Below, in pieces: positions 23,946 to 32,188 of a DNA stretch of 64,000 nucleotides. The stretch spans positions 576,001 through 640,000 of the forward strand of contig CP119309.1 in assembly GCA_029203145.1 (NCBI GenBank). Reading direction: 5' to 3'. The first letter of the stretch is position 1; each line of letters starts with the position of its first letter. The position numbers were made by a program, and so were the translations under genes. The notes below the pieces were generated by a model. It saw nothing but the letters and a program-made list of their open reading frames with translations. It did not search any database and was not told the origin of the DNA. The DNA comes from Candidatus Brevundimonas phytovorans (GTDB lineage Bacteria > Pseudomonadota > Alphaproteobacteria > Caulobacterales > Caulobacteraceae).

Positions 23946-25367
23946 ATGAACGCATCCATAGCCGCGCTGGCCTATCTGGCCGCGGGGGTCCTGTTCATCC
24001 TCTCGCTCAGGGGCTTGTCCAGCCCGGAGACCAGCCGTCGAGGCAATACGCTCGGCATGATCGGCATGGGTCTGGCCGTCGGCGTGACCCTGCTGACGCT
24101 AGGCACGTCCGGCGCGCTGGACCTGATGACCCTGGCCCTGATCGGCGGCGGCGTCGTGGTCGGCGGGGGCGCAGGCGCGCTGATCGCCAAGCGGGTGCCG
24201 ATGACGGCCATGCCGCAGCTGGTGGCGGCCTTCCACTCCCTGGTCGGTCTGGCCGCCTGTCTGGTGGCGGTCGGCGCGGTCTATGCGCCTGACGCCTTCG
24301 GCATCATGACGGCCGGCGGCGGCATCAAGACCCTGTCGATCGTCGAGCTGTCGCTGGGCGTGGCCATCGGGGCCATTACCTTCACCGGCTCGGTCATCGC
24401 CTTCGCCAAGTTGGACGGCCGGATGAGCGGTTCGCCGATCCTGCTGCCGGCGCGCCACCTGATCAACATCGGCCTGGCCCTGGCGCTGGTCTTCCTTATC
24501 GGCGTGCTGATCGGCACCGGCGGCACGGCCATCTGGGCCTTCTGGGGCGTCTTCGCCATTGCGCTCATTCTGGGCGCGACCCTGATCATCCCCATCGGCG
24601 GCGCAGATATGCCGGTGGTGGTGTCGATGCTGAACTCCTATTCCGGCTGGGCCGCGGCGGCTCTGGGCTTCACGCTCGAGAACATCGCCCTGATCATCAC
24701 CGGCGCCCTGGTCGGGTCGTCGGGCGCTATCCTCAGCTACATCATGTGCAAGGGCATGAACCGCAGCTTCATCAGCGTCATCCTGGGCGGCTTCGGCGGC
24801 GGGGATGCGGCGGCGGCCGGCGGCGCGGGCGCGGTCGAGACCCGCCCCGTCAAGCAGGGCTCGGCCGAGGACGCCGCCTTCATCATGAAGAACGCCTCCA
24901 AGGTCATCATCGTCCCGGGCTACGGCATGGCAGTGGCCCAGGCCCAGCACGCCCTGCGCGAAATGGCCGACAAGCTGAAGGAAGAAGGCGTCGAGGTGAA
25001 ATACGCCATCCACCCCGTCGCGGGCCGGATGCCGGGCCACATGAACGTCCTGCTGGCCGAGGCCAACGTCCCCTATGACGAGGTGTTCGAGCTGGAGGAC
25101 ATCAACTCCGAGTTCAGCTCCGCCGACGTGGCCTTCGTCATCGGCGCCAATGACGTCACCAACCCCGCCGCCAAGACCGATCCGCAATCGCCCATTTACG
25201 GCATGCCGGTGCTGGACGTGGAGAAGGCGGGCACTGTCCTCTTCATCAAACGCGGCATGGCGGCAGGCTACGCCGGCGTCGAGAACGAACTCTTCTTCCG
25301 CGATAACACCATGATGCTGTTCGCCGACGCCAAGAAGATGGTCGAGGGGATCGTGAAGGCGCTGTGA
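23946..25367 (+). CDS. pntB: NAD(P) transhydrogenase beta subunit
   Basis: A 473-residue protein: about eight to nine membrane helices in the first 270 residues (ISRRG-like loop, TAGGGIKTLSIVELSLG, IPIGGADMPVVVSMLNSYSG), then the NADP(H)-binding domain III with VIIVPGYGMAVAQAQHALRE, HPVAGRMPGHMNVLLAEA and FVIGANDVTNPAAKTDP. All match PntB. With pntAA and pntAB it forms the complete enzyme that supplies NADPH from the proton gradient. The ATG follows a GGGGAGGGGA site. Confidence 0.96.
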   Translation: MNASIAALAYLAAGVLFILSLRGLSSPETSRRGNTLGMIGMGLAVGVTLLTLGTSGALDLMTLALIGGGVVVGGGAGALIAKRVPMTAMPQLVAAFHSLVGLAACLVAVGAVYAPDAFGIMTAGGGIKTLSIVELSLGVAIGAITFTGSVIAFAKLDGRMSGSPILLPARHLINIGLALALVFLIGVLIGTGGTAIWAFWGVFAIALILGATLIIPIGGADMPVVVSMLNSYSGWAAAALGFTLENIALIITGALVGSSGAILSYIMCKGMNRSFISVILGGFGGGDAAAAGGAGAVETRPVKQGSAEDAAFIMKNASKVIIVPGYGMAVAQAQHALREMADKLKEEGVEVKYAIHPVAGRMPGHMNVLLAEANVPYDEVFELEDINSEFSSADVAFVIGANDVTNPAAKTDPQSPIYGMPVLDVEKAGTVLFIKRGMAAGYAGVENELFFRDNTMMLFADAKKMVEGIVKAL

Positions 25368-25442
25368 GGCGGGTTCGCCTGCACCGTTGAGTCCCGCCGC
25401 GAACAGCGCCATCAAGGCCCTGAAACCAGCAGCGGGGCGGCC

Positions 25443-25853
25443 ATGACGGAGGAGGGGGAGATCGTGTTCAGCGCGGACGAGATCATCGCCAACCTGTCGC
25501 TGAGCCCCCATCCCGAGGGCGGGCATTTTCGGCCCATGGCGCGCGATCCGGGGCTGGCGGCCTGCGGCTCCGAGGCGGCGACCGCCTATCGGCTGCTGAC
25601 GGCGGAGGACGCCGACGACTGGCGTCCGGTCGAGACGACCGAGATATGGGCCTTCTACATGGGGGCGCCGCTGACGCTGGAACTGGTCACGGATCAGGGG
25701 CTGAGACCGCTGGTGCTCGGTCCGGATCAACCGCAGATCGCGGCCCCCGCCGGGGCCTGGCGGCGGATGCGCAGTCAGGGCGACTGGACCCTGGCCGGCT
25801 GTTCGACGGCGCCGGGCCTGGCCATCGAAGCCGTGGAGGCGCCCCGTGTCTGA
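25443..25853 (+). CDS. cupin-fold protein (DUF985)
   Basis: A 136-residue protein of the DUF985/Cupin_5 family: LSLSPHPEGGHFRPMARDP at the N-terminus, TAYRLLTAEDADDWRPVETTEIWAFYMG in the middle and GDWTLAGCSTAPGL towards the end. The family forms a small beta barrel of unknown activity, related to sugar-epimerase-like cupins. It precedes a DUF1801 gene, with the stop of this gene and start of the next located in a 13-bp tandem repeat. Confidence 0.88.
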   Translation: MTEEGEIVFSADEIIANLSLSPHPEGGHFRPMARDPGLAACGSEAATAYRLLTAEDADDWRPVETTEIWAFYMGAPLTLELVTDQGLRPLVLGPDQPQIAAPAGAWRRMRSQGDWTLAGCSTAPGLAIEAVEAPRV

Positions 25854-25870
25854 ACCCCGTGTCTGAACCC
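25845..25870 (+). repeat. 13-bp perfect tandem duplication at a stop/start junction
   Basis: The unit CGTGTCTGAACCC occurs twice in a row. The first copy supplies the stop of the cupin gene; the second supplies the GTG start of the DUF1801 gene. Confidence 0.9.
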
Positions 25871-26272
25871 AAGACCAAGCCCACCGACGCGTCGGTCGAG
25901 GATTTCCTGGCGGCGGTCGAACCGGTGCGACGGCGCGAGGACGCCCGAACCGTCTGCGCCCTGATGTCCGAAATCACCGGCGAGGCGCCCGTCCTGTGGG
26001 GGCCGTCCATCGTCGGCTTTGGCCGCTACGCCAACGTCACCGCCAACGGCAAGAGCGCCGACTGGCCGCGCATGGGCTTCTCGCCGCGCAAGGCGGCCCT
26101 GACCCTCTATCTGGCCGCGACGCCGCAGACCGAAGCCCTGCTGGCGCGGCTGGGGCCGCACACGACCAGCGTGGCCTGCCTCTACATCAAGCGTCTGGAT
26201 CAGGTGGACATGGGCGTGCTGCGCGATCTCTGCGTCGCCAGCCACGACGAGATGAAACGCCGCTATCCCTGA
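25859..26272 (+). CDS. DUF1801 domain-containing protein
   Basis: A 137-residue cytoplasmic protein of the DUF1801 (YdhG-like) family: VEDFLAAVEPVRRREDARTV, PVLWGPSIVGFGRY, MGFSPRKAALTLYL and LYIKRLDQVDMGVLRDL. The family forms a steroidogenic-factor-like alpha/beta fold; its role is unknown. The GTG at 25859 lies in the second copy of a 13-bp tandem duplication; the equivalent GTG in the first copy is out of frame and meets a stop after six codons. Confidence 0.88.
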   Translation: MSEPKTKPTDASVEDFLAAVEPVRRREDARTVCALMSEITGEAPVLWGPSIVGFGRYANVTANGKSADWPRMGFSPRKAALTLYLAATPQTEALLARLGPHTTSVACLYIKRLDQVDMGVLRDLCVASHDEMKRRYP

Positions 26273-26307
26273 TTGGCTTGCCGGGCGTGCGGAGGGGCTT
26301 ATAGCGG

Positions 26308-27783
26308 ATGGCCATGCGCACCTTCCTGATCGTCGCCGCCGCCGCCCTCCTGTCCGCCTGCGCCACGGCGCCGCTGGGGGCCGTTGAAACCCCGGTCGAG
26401 ACGGTCGACCTGCTGCTGACTTCGGCCACGGTGGTCGATGTCGAGAAGGGGACGACGACGCGCGATCAACTGGTGGCCGTGCGCGGCGGGGACATCGTCG
26501 CCGTCCGGCCGGAAGGCGAGGCCAGCCGCTATCGCGCGACGCGGACGACGGACCTGGGCGACCGCTACGTCATGCCCGGTCTGTGGGATATGCACGTCCA
26601 CTTCGGCGGCGGCGAGGCCCTGATCGGCGAGAACTCCGAGCTGATGCCGCTCTATGTCGTGAACGGCGTGGTTGCGGTGCGTGACGCGGCGGGCGATCTG
26701 GCGCAGCAGGTGCTGGACTGGCGCGACGCGCCGCCGACGCCGGACAGTCCGCGTATCTTCACCTCCGGCCCCAAGATCGAGGGCATAGCCCCGGTCTGGA
26801 AGGGCGTGATCGAGACCGGCAGCGAGGCCGACGTCGATGCGGCTCTGGATCGCCTTCAGGCCCTGCGCGTCGACTTCGTCAAGATCACCGACAACACCCT
26901 GAAGCCCGAGCTCTTCCTCTACGCCGTGCGCGAGGCGAAGAAGCGGGGCATGAAGACCTCGGCCCACATTCCGGCCAGCATCACCGTGCTGGAGGCCGCC
27001 GAGGCGGGCCTGTCGTCGATCGAACACCTCGACTATGCCATGAAGGCCGGCTCCAAGGATGAGGCGGCCATCGCCGCCGACTATCTGGCGGGCAAGTTCA
27101 CCTACGCCCAGACCATGCGGCGCTACGCCGACACCTTTGATGTCGAGACGGCGCGGCGGGTCTATGCGCGCTTGCGGGAACTGGGCACGGCGGTGTCGCC
27201 GACCCTCTATGGCTCGACCACGCTGGCGAACCTCGATCTGGACGACCATTCGCACGACGACGGCCTGGCCTATATCGGGCCGGGCATTCGGGCCACCTAT
27301 GACTGGCGCGTCCAGCGCGCGGCCCAGGCCACGCCGCAACAGGTGGCCGACCGCCACTTCGTCAAGGATGTCACCGCACGGACCCTGCCCATGCTGCGCG
27401 ACGCGGGCGTGACCATCCTGACCGGGACGGATGCGGGCTTCCTCAACTCGTTCAACTATCCGGGCTTCTCGCTGCACGACGAGCTGGAGCTCTATGTGAA
27501 GCTGGGCCTGACGCCGCGCGAGGCCCTGATGGGCTCGGTCGTGGACGGGCCGCGCTTCCTCAATCAGGGCGAGCGCTATGGCGCCGTGGCGGCGGGCAAG
27601 TCGGCCGATCTGCTGGTGCTGGACGCCGACCCGCTGGCCGACGTCAGCGCTACGCGACGCATCGCCGACGTGGTGCTGCGCGGTCGTCTGATCGACGCGG
27701 CCGAGCTGGAGCGGACGCGCGGCGAGATCCGCGCCCGCGTCGCCGCTCGCAACGCGCGCTTTACGCCTTCGCCAGCGTCCTGA
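26308..27783 (+). CDS. amidohydrolase family lipoprotein
   Basis: A 491-residue metal-dependent hydrolase exported as a lipoprotein: lipobox ALLSAC with the lipidated Cys near residue 17. The TIM-barrel metal motif HxH lies in MPGLWDMHVHFGG; further ligands are probably in KTSAHIPAS, SIEHLDYA and LTGTDAG. The C-terminal beta-sandwich includes GKSADLLVLDADPLADV. Members act on cyclic amides, dipeptides or ureas; the substrate cannot be assigned. ATG at 26308 follows GGAGGGG at about 10 bases; an ATG two codons later is possible. Its last 23 bases overlap the 3' end of the convergent HdeD gene. Confidence 0.9.
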   Translation: MAMRTFLIVAAAALLSACATAPLGAVETPVETVDLLLTSATVVDVEKGTTTRDQLVAVRGGDIVAVRPEGEASRYRATRTTDLGDRYVMPGLWDMHVHFGGGEALIGENSELMPLYVVNGVVAVRDAAGDLAQQVLDWRDAPPTPDSPRIFTSGPKIEGIAPVWKGVIETGSEADVDAALDRLQALRVDFVKITDNTLKPELFLYAVREAKKRGMKTSAHIPASITVLEAAEAGLSSIEHLDYAMKAGSKDEAAIAADYLAGKFTYAQTMRRYADTFDVETARRVYARLRELGTAVSPTLYGSTTLANLDLDDHSHDDGLAYIGPGIRATYDWRVQRAAQATPQQVADRHFVKDVTARTLPMLRDAGVTILTGTDAGFLNSFNYPGFSLHDELELYVKLGLTPREALMGSVVDGPRFLNQGERYGAVAAGKSADLLVLDADPLADVSATRRIADVVLRGRLIDAAELERTRGEIRARVAARNARFTPSPAS

Positions 27784-28339
27784 CCCGGAAGGCCAGGAAG
27801 ATCAGCAGGCCGCCGAACAGGATGGCCCAGGCCGCGATCAGCCACAGCAGGCCCATGGCCCCGCTGCCGGGCGCGAAGACGAGGATCAGGCCGAAGATCA
27901 CCGACAGGACCCCCGCCGCGATCAGGGTCCACTCGTTGGCGATTTCTTTCCTCAGGCGGATAGCGCCGACGATCTCCAGCACGCCGCGCATGATCGACCA
28001 GAAGCCGATCAGATAGACCAGGACCAGAGCCGTCAGTCCGGGCCAGACGAAAGCCACTATCCCGGCCAGAATGCTGACCACCCCGCCCAACGCCAGCCAC
28101 CAGCGCGGGGCGATGCCGCCGCCGCGAATGGCGGCGATCAGGGCCAGAATCCCGTCCGCCAGGGCGTAGATTCCATAGACGAGGATCAGGCTCAGCAGGC
28201 TGATCTGCGGCCAGACGAAGGTCGCGACGCCAAAGGCGATGGCGATGATCCCGCGTAGCAGCAATAGCCACCAGGACCGATGAAGGGCCGACTTCACGAT
28301 GCTTTCAAGCGAAGGCGCGGCGGTATGGGACGACGTCAT
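27761..28339 (-). CDS. HdeD family acid-resistance membrane protein
   Basis: A 192-residue protein with six helices in three similar hairpins, the DUF308/HdeD pattern: SWWLLLLRGIIAIAFGVATF, IYALADGILALIAAI, RWWLALGGVVSILAGIVAFVWPG, and the closing LLWLIAAWAILFGGLLIFLAF. In E. coli HdeD contributes to acid resistance at high density; in other bacteria the role is open. The ATG at 28339 is preferred over one 12 codons upstream. The gene converges on the amidohydrolase gene and overlaps it by 23 bases. Confidence 0.9.
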   Translation of the reverse strand: MTSSHTAAPSLESIVKSALHRSWWLLLLRGIIAIAFGVATFVWPQISLLSLILVYGIYALADGILALIAAIRGGGIAPRWWLALGGVVSILAGIVAFVWPGLTALVLVYLIGFWSIMRGVLEIVGAIRLRKEIANEWTLIAAGVLSVIFGLILVFAPGSGAMGLLWLIAAWAILFGGLLIFLAFRVRTLAKA

Positions 28340-28411
28340 CGGCAGTTCCCCGTCTGGCGGGACCGGAATGGTCACGCTTGGGCGAACGCGAAAGGGCGGA
28401 ACGCGGTTCCG

Positions 28412-28660
28412 TCAGGCCGCCAGGCGCCAGTCTGCGGGGGAGGTCGAGGGGGCTGCGTGGAACTCGTCCCACAGAGCGTCTTCGTCCGAGTAGCGGCTGC
28501 TGGCGGAGGCCGAGATGACGTCCACCACCTGTTCTTCCTGACGGTCCCAGATCACGGCCAGGTCCGAGGCGCCGTCGGCTTCGCACGGCACGATCATGTA
28601 ACGGGTGGCGAAGGTCTGGCGGGCGGGCTTCTGGACGGTGGGGGTGCGGGCGAAGGCCAT
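28412..28660 (-). CDS. small hypothetical protein
   Basis: An 82-residue soluble protein, MAFARTPTVQKPARQ at the start, then ATRYMIVPCEADGASDLAVIWD and an acidic stretch SSRYSDEDALWDEFHAAP. No family recognised. It lies divergent from the WYL regulator across about 93 bases, an arrangement in which the regulator often controls its neighbour. The codon bias fits a real gene and the ribosome-binding site is GGAGA. Confidence 0.6.
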   Translation of the reverse strand: MAFARTPTVQKPARQTFATRYMIVPCEADGASDLAVIWDRQEEQVVDVISASASSRYSDEDALWDEFHAAPSTSPADWRLAA

Positions 28661-28753
28661 GTCGTGATCTCCTGAAGCGATTGCCTCTTGCTGATGTTGA
28701 GAGGATGCGACAGCATTACGTCAGTTACGGACGTATCTCTGTGGAGAAGTTTC

Positions 28754-29743
28754 TTGCGGCACGACAAGGCGGCGATGGTCATCGATCTGGCGCGGGGCAT
28801 GGCGGCCAGCGCCGAGGGGCTGACGATCAATGACATGGCGGGGCAACTGCGGGTAGGGCGCCGCACCGCCGAGCGGATGCGCGACGCCGTCCTGATGCTG
28901 TTCCCTCAGGTCGAGGAGGTGTCGGACCCGCCGAGCAAGCGCTGGCGCATTCGCGGTGGTCTGTCGGCCTTCGAACAGGCGCCGACCGCGACCGAAATGC
29001 TGGAACTGAGCAAGGCGGCGGCGGTCCTCCGCGCGGCAGGCGAACCGGCTCGGGCGGCGGCGCTGGAGGGGCTGGAGCGCAAGGTCAAGGCGGCCATGCG
29101 CTCGACCACCCTGAACCGCATGGCCCCTGATCTGGAGGCCTTGGTCCGGGCCGAGACCATCGCCGTCCAGGCGGGGCCAAGGCCCACCGCTGACGAGACC
29201 ATGCTGGCGGAGATTCGCGGCGCCGTCCTGGCCGAGCGTCCGCTGAGTTTCATCTATGCCCGTCCCGGCGCCGAGGCGCGCAGCCGTAGCGTGGCGCCGT
29301 GCGGTCTGATGTTCGGGCGCGCCAACTATCTGGTGGCGGCGGACCGCGAGAGCGGGCGCATCCAGACCTTCCGCCTGGACCGCATGTCCTCGGTCGAGGC
29401 AGGCGAAGGGACGGCGCGTCCGCCCGCCGACTTCGACCTGGCGGCCTTCGCCAGTCAGTCCTTCGGCATCTATCAGGACGAGATCGAAGATGTGGTCCTG
29501 CGGATCACGCCAGAGGGCGCGACCGAGGCGCGCGGCTGGCGCTGGCACCCGACCCAGGCCATCGAGGACCAGCCGGACGGCTCGGTCGTGGTGCGCTTCC
29601 GCGCCTCTGGGATGCGCGAACTGGCCTGGCACCTGTTCAGCTGGGGCGAGCAGGTGACGATCGAGGCGCCGCAGCGGCTGAAATCCGTGATGGCGGGCGA
29701 ACTGGCGGCGGCGGGCCGCGCCCTTTCACGGGCGCAATCGTGA
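28754..29743 (+). CDS. WYL domain-containing transcriptional regulator
   Basis: A 329-residue regulator with an N-terminal winged helix (LTINDMAGQLRVGRRTAERMRDAV, in parts) and a WYL ligand-sensing domain at about 160-250 (ERPLSFIYARPG...RSVAPCGLMFGRANYLVAAD...TFRLDRMSSVE). A C-terminal WCX-type extension ends the protein. WYL proteins respond to nucleic-acid or nucleotide ligands in several DNA-repair and phage-defence contexts. I use the TTG at 28754 with a GGAGAAG site, because family members start with RHDKAAMVIDLAR; upstream in-frame ATGs have no site. Confidence 0.88.
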   Translation: MRHDKAAMVIDLARGMAASAEGLTINDMAGQLRVGRRTAERMRDAVLMLFPQVEEVSDPPSKRWRIRGGLSAFEQAPTATEMLELSKAAAVLRAAGEPARAAALEGLERKVKAAMRSTTLNRMAPDLEALVRAETIAVQAGPRPTADETMLAEIRGAVLAERPLSFIYARPGAEARSRSVAPCGLMFGRANYLVAADRESGRIQTFRLDRMSSVEAGEGTARPPADFDLAAFASQSFGIYQDEIEDVVLRITPEGATEARGWRWHPTQAIEDQPDGSVVVRFRASGMRELAWHLFSWGEQVTIEAPQRLKSVMAGELAAAGRALSRAQS

Positions 29744-29811
29744 GCAAACCGTAAGCTGACGCCGGCGCGGCGTCGCCTATGTTCAAGCTGAACAGCCCGG
29801 AGTTTCCCGCC

Positions 29812-31248
29812 TTGCGTCTGAAAGCCTTCGCCGTTTCGACTGCTCTGACCGCCACCTTGCTGGGCGCCTGCGCCGCTGCGCCGCTGCCTCCGGGGACTTG
29901 GGACGCGCGGGCCGCGCCCGTGGTCGAGGTCACGCGCGACGGGGACCGCTGGACGGCGGACTATGTCTTCAATCGCGAAGCGCCCGTTTGGGCCTTCATG
30001 GACTCGGCGCTGATGACCGATGTGCGTCAGCCGTGGCGGCCGACGCAATGGACGGTCGAGACGCCCGGCGTCATCATGGAACGGCGCGGCCATTATGACG
30101 TGATCCGCAGTCTGGACGGGGGACCTGTGCCGCGTCAGGTGCGCTTTTCGCTCAAGCCCAAGGCTGTTTATCTGGAGGCGGAATACGGGACGCTGACGTT
30201 TTCCGACGGCGCTGTGGCCTTGCCGACGCGCCAGTTCGACGTCTTCGCCCTGCCGTCCGTCGAGGCGGCCGAGGCCATGCCCGCGGACCTGAACGGCGTC
30301 GATCTGGAGGGCGGGGCCTCCACCGTCTCCTGGCGCGACACGGCCGGCCCGGTGCTGTTCAACGGCAAGCGGCAGGCCAATCTGACCACGACGGGCGAAC
30401 GGTCCTATGTCCTGCTGGGGCAGGCGCGGGTGACGCCGGGCGAGGGGCTGACCACGGTCATCGATCCCAACCTGCCGCCGTGGATAGGCGAGGAGATCCG
30501 CAGCTTCGCCCCCCATGTCGGCGACTACTACCTGCGGCGCCTGGGCGCGCCGGGCGTGGGCAGCGAGGCCTCGACCGTCATGGTCAGCTGGAACGGCCCG
30601 ACCGAGCGGCTGTCCAGCATGGGTGGGAGCGTCCTGCCGGGGCTGGTCGTCATGCAGTTTGAGGGCGTCGGCGTGTTGCGGCCCAGCGCGGAAATGCTGG
30701 AACGGTCGCGCTGGTTCATCGGCCATGAAAGCGCGCACTTCTGGCTGGGACAGGCGGTGCGTTATGAGTTCGCGCGTGAGGCCTGGATCACCGAGGGCGG
30801 GGCCGACCTGATGGCGGTGCGGGCGCTGAAGGCGCTGGACCAGGCCTATGACGCCCGCGCCGAGCTACAGACCGAGGTGGACGACTGCATCAGTCTGAGC
30901 CGCGACAAGCCAGTCTCGGAGGCGGGCGATCGGGGGGAGCATCGGGCCTACTACGCCTGCGGCGCCGTCTTCGCCCTAGCGGCGGAAGGGGCGCAGAAGC
31001 GGCGCGACGGCGGCGACTGGTTCGACTTCCTGCGCCCGGTGCTGGCGGCCAGTCGCGACGACGGCGTGCTGAGCCGGACCGAATGGCTGGACGCCCTGAC
31101 CCGCGTTTCGGGCGATCCATCGCTGGCCCCGACCATCGACCGTATGCTGGATCAGGGTGCGGCCGATCCGGCGGCTGAGATCGCCAGCCTGTTCAGCAGG
31201 ACCGGTGTTCCGCACCGGGTAGAGAACGGCAGGGTCATATTGATCTGA
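29812..31248 (+). CDS. putative HExxH metallopeptidase lipoprotein
   Basis: A 478-residue exported protein. The signal ends in a lipobox-like LLGAC giving Cys20. Residues 305-309 are HESAH, a zincin HExxH motif, and a Glu at 328 (WITEGGAD) is at the right distance to be the third zinc ligand of a gluzincin. This resembles M1-like aminopeptidases without their usual N-terminal domains. The region before it is beta-rich. A TTG start at 29812 has GGAG nine bases upstream and gives a proper signal peptide; an ATG 11 codons upstream lacks a site. Catalysis is inferred from the motif alone. Confidence 0.72.
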   Translation: MRLKAFAVSTALTATLLGACAAAPLPPGTWDARAAPVVEVTRDGDRWTADYVFNREAPVWAFMDSALMTDVRQPWRPTQWTVETPGVIMERRGHYDVIRSLDGGPVPRQVRFSLKPKAVYLEAEYGTLTFSDGAVALPTRQFDVFALPSVEAAEAMPADLNGVDLEGGASTVSWRDTAGPVLFNGKRQANLTTTGERSYVLLGQARVTPGEGLTTVIDPNLPPWIGEEIRSFAPHVGDYYLRRLGAPGVGSEASTVMVSWNGPTERLSSMGGSVLPGLVVMQFEGVGVLRPSAEMLERSRWFIGHESAHFWLGQAVRYEFAREAWITEGGADLMAVRALKALDQAYDARAELQTEVDDCISLSRDKPVSEAGDRGEHRAYYACGAVFALAAEGAQKRRDGGDWFDFLRPVLAASRDDGVLSRTEWLDALTRVSGDPSLAPTIDRMLDQGAADPAAEIASLFSRTGVPHRVENGRVILI

Positions 31249-31258
31249 TCGCTGTTAT

Positions 31259-31272
31259 TTGATCGGGATCAA
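31259..31272 (+). promoter_or_regulatory. FNR/FixK-type box upstream of the universal stress protein gene
   Basis: TTGATCGGGATCAA is a perfect TTGAT-N4-ATCAA palindrome. A -10-like TCTATC at 31296-31301 would put the transcription start near 31308, so the box is centred at about -42, the standard class II activator position. Confidence 0.8.
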
Positions 31273-31325
31273 GGACAGAAGTTCGGCTCAGGCGTTCTAT
31301 CGTTCTGGAACGAGAGGAAGTCGCG

Positions 31326-32159
31326 ATGACCTGGTCCAGCCTGATCGTCTATGTCGATGACGAAGCCGACAACACCCAAAGGATCGAGCAGGCCGCCGCC
31401 CTGGCCAAGGCGCACGGCGCCCACCTGATCGGGGTGTCGGCCTGCGCGCCTGAAACGCCGATGGCCGACGCCTATGGGGCAGGAATTCTGTTGGGCGAGG
31501 TGCTGAACGCCCAGCATGAGCGGGCCGAGAGCGCGCTGAAGGGCGCCGAGGCGCGGTTCCGTGAGATCGCCACTCGCGCGGGTGTGGGCTGCGAATGGCG
31601 GGCCGATGTGGGCGACCCGACGGCCTTGCTCGTCAAGCATGCCCGCGCCGCAGACGTTCTGATCGTCGGGCGTGACTCCGCCAACGCCAGCGGCTGGCGG
31701 GCGCCACATCCGGCGGACCTGACCATGCGGGCCGGGCGGTCGGTGATGATCGTGCCGCCGAACCCGGCGCGGGCGGTCGCGGGCGCGCCGGTGCTGCTGG
31801 CCTGGACCGACAGTCGAGAGAGCCGGTTGGCCGCCATCGCCGCCATCCCCCTGCTGCGCGAGGCCGAAAGCGTGCGCGTGCTGGAGCTGTGTGATCCTGA
31901 GGACATGGACGGGGCTCGCCTGCGCACCGCCGACGTGACCGGATGGCTGCGGCGTCACGGCGTTAACGCTGAGGCTGAAGCTCGCGCCCACGACGACCGC
32001 TCGGCGGGGCGTCGTCTGCTGGACTGCGCCGCCGAGATGAAGGCCGGGGCCGTCGTCAGCGGCGCCTGGGGCCATGCCCGGATGCGTCAGTGGATATTCG
32101 GCGGTGTGACTCAGACCCTGATCACCGAGAGCCCTGTGGCGCTGCTGTTGGCGCATTAA
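31326..32159 (+). CDS. tandem universal stress protein (UspA family)
   Basis: A 277-residue cytoplasmic protein with two Usp domains: about 1-140 (SLIVYVDDEADNTQRIEQAAALA, in part, and ADVLIVGRDS...GRSVMIVPP) and 150-277 (PVLLAWTDSRESRLAAI... AGAVVSGAWGHARMRQWIFGGVTQTLI). The second domain keeps the G-x-G-rich end of ATP-binding Usp proteins. The promoter carries an FNR/FixK box, so it is probably induced at low oxygen, as several Usp genes are in related bacteria. GAGAGGAAG is the ribosome-binding site. Confidence 0.92.
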   Translation: MTWSSLIVYVDDEADNTQRIEQAAALAKAHGAHLIGVSACAPETPMADAYGAGILLGEVLNAQHERAESALKGAEARFREIATRAGVGCEWRADVGDPTALLVKHARAADVLIVGRDSANASGWRAPHPADLTMRAGRSVMIVPPNPARAVAGAPVLLAWTDSRESRLAAIAAIPLLREAESVRVLELCDPEDMDGARLRTADVTGWLRRHGVNAEAEARAHDDRSAGRRLLDCAAEMKAGAVVSGAWGHARMRQWIFGGVTQTLITESPVALLLAH

Positions 32160-32161
32160 CG

Positions 32162-32186
32162 CCCTTCTCCCGCAAGGGGGAGGGGC
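32162..32186. repeat. degenerate REP-like fragment
   Basis: CCTTCTCCCGCAAGGGGGAGGGG keeps only the core hairpin of the family at 10034-10202. It lies between convergent stops and may serve as a weak terminator. Confidence 0.5.
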
Positions 32187-32188
32187 AT

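Noticed and set aside
24099..25730. 543-codon minus-strand frame across pntB and the cupin gene
   Set aside because: It spans two strong genes and an intergenic gap and shows no domain, only His/Arg/Gly/Gln-rich shadow composition.
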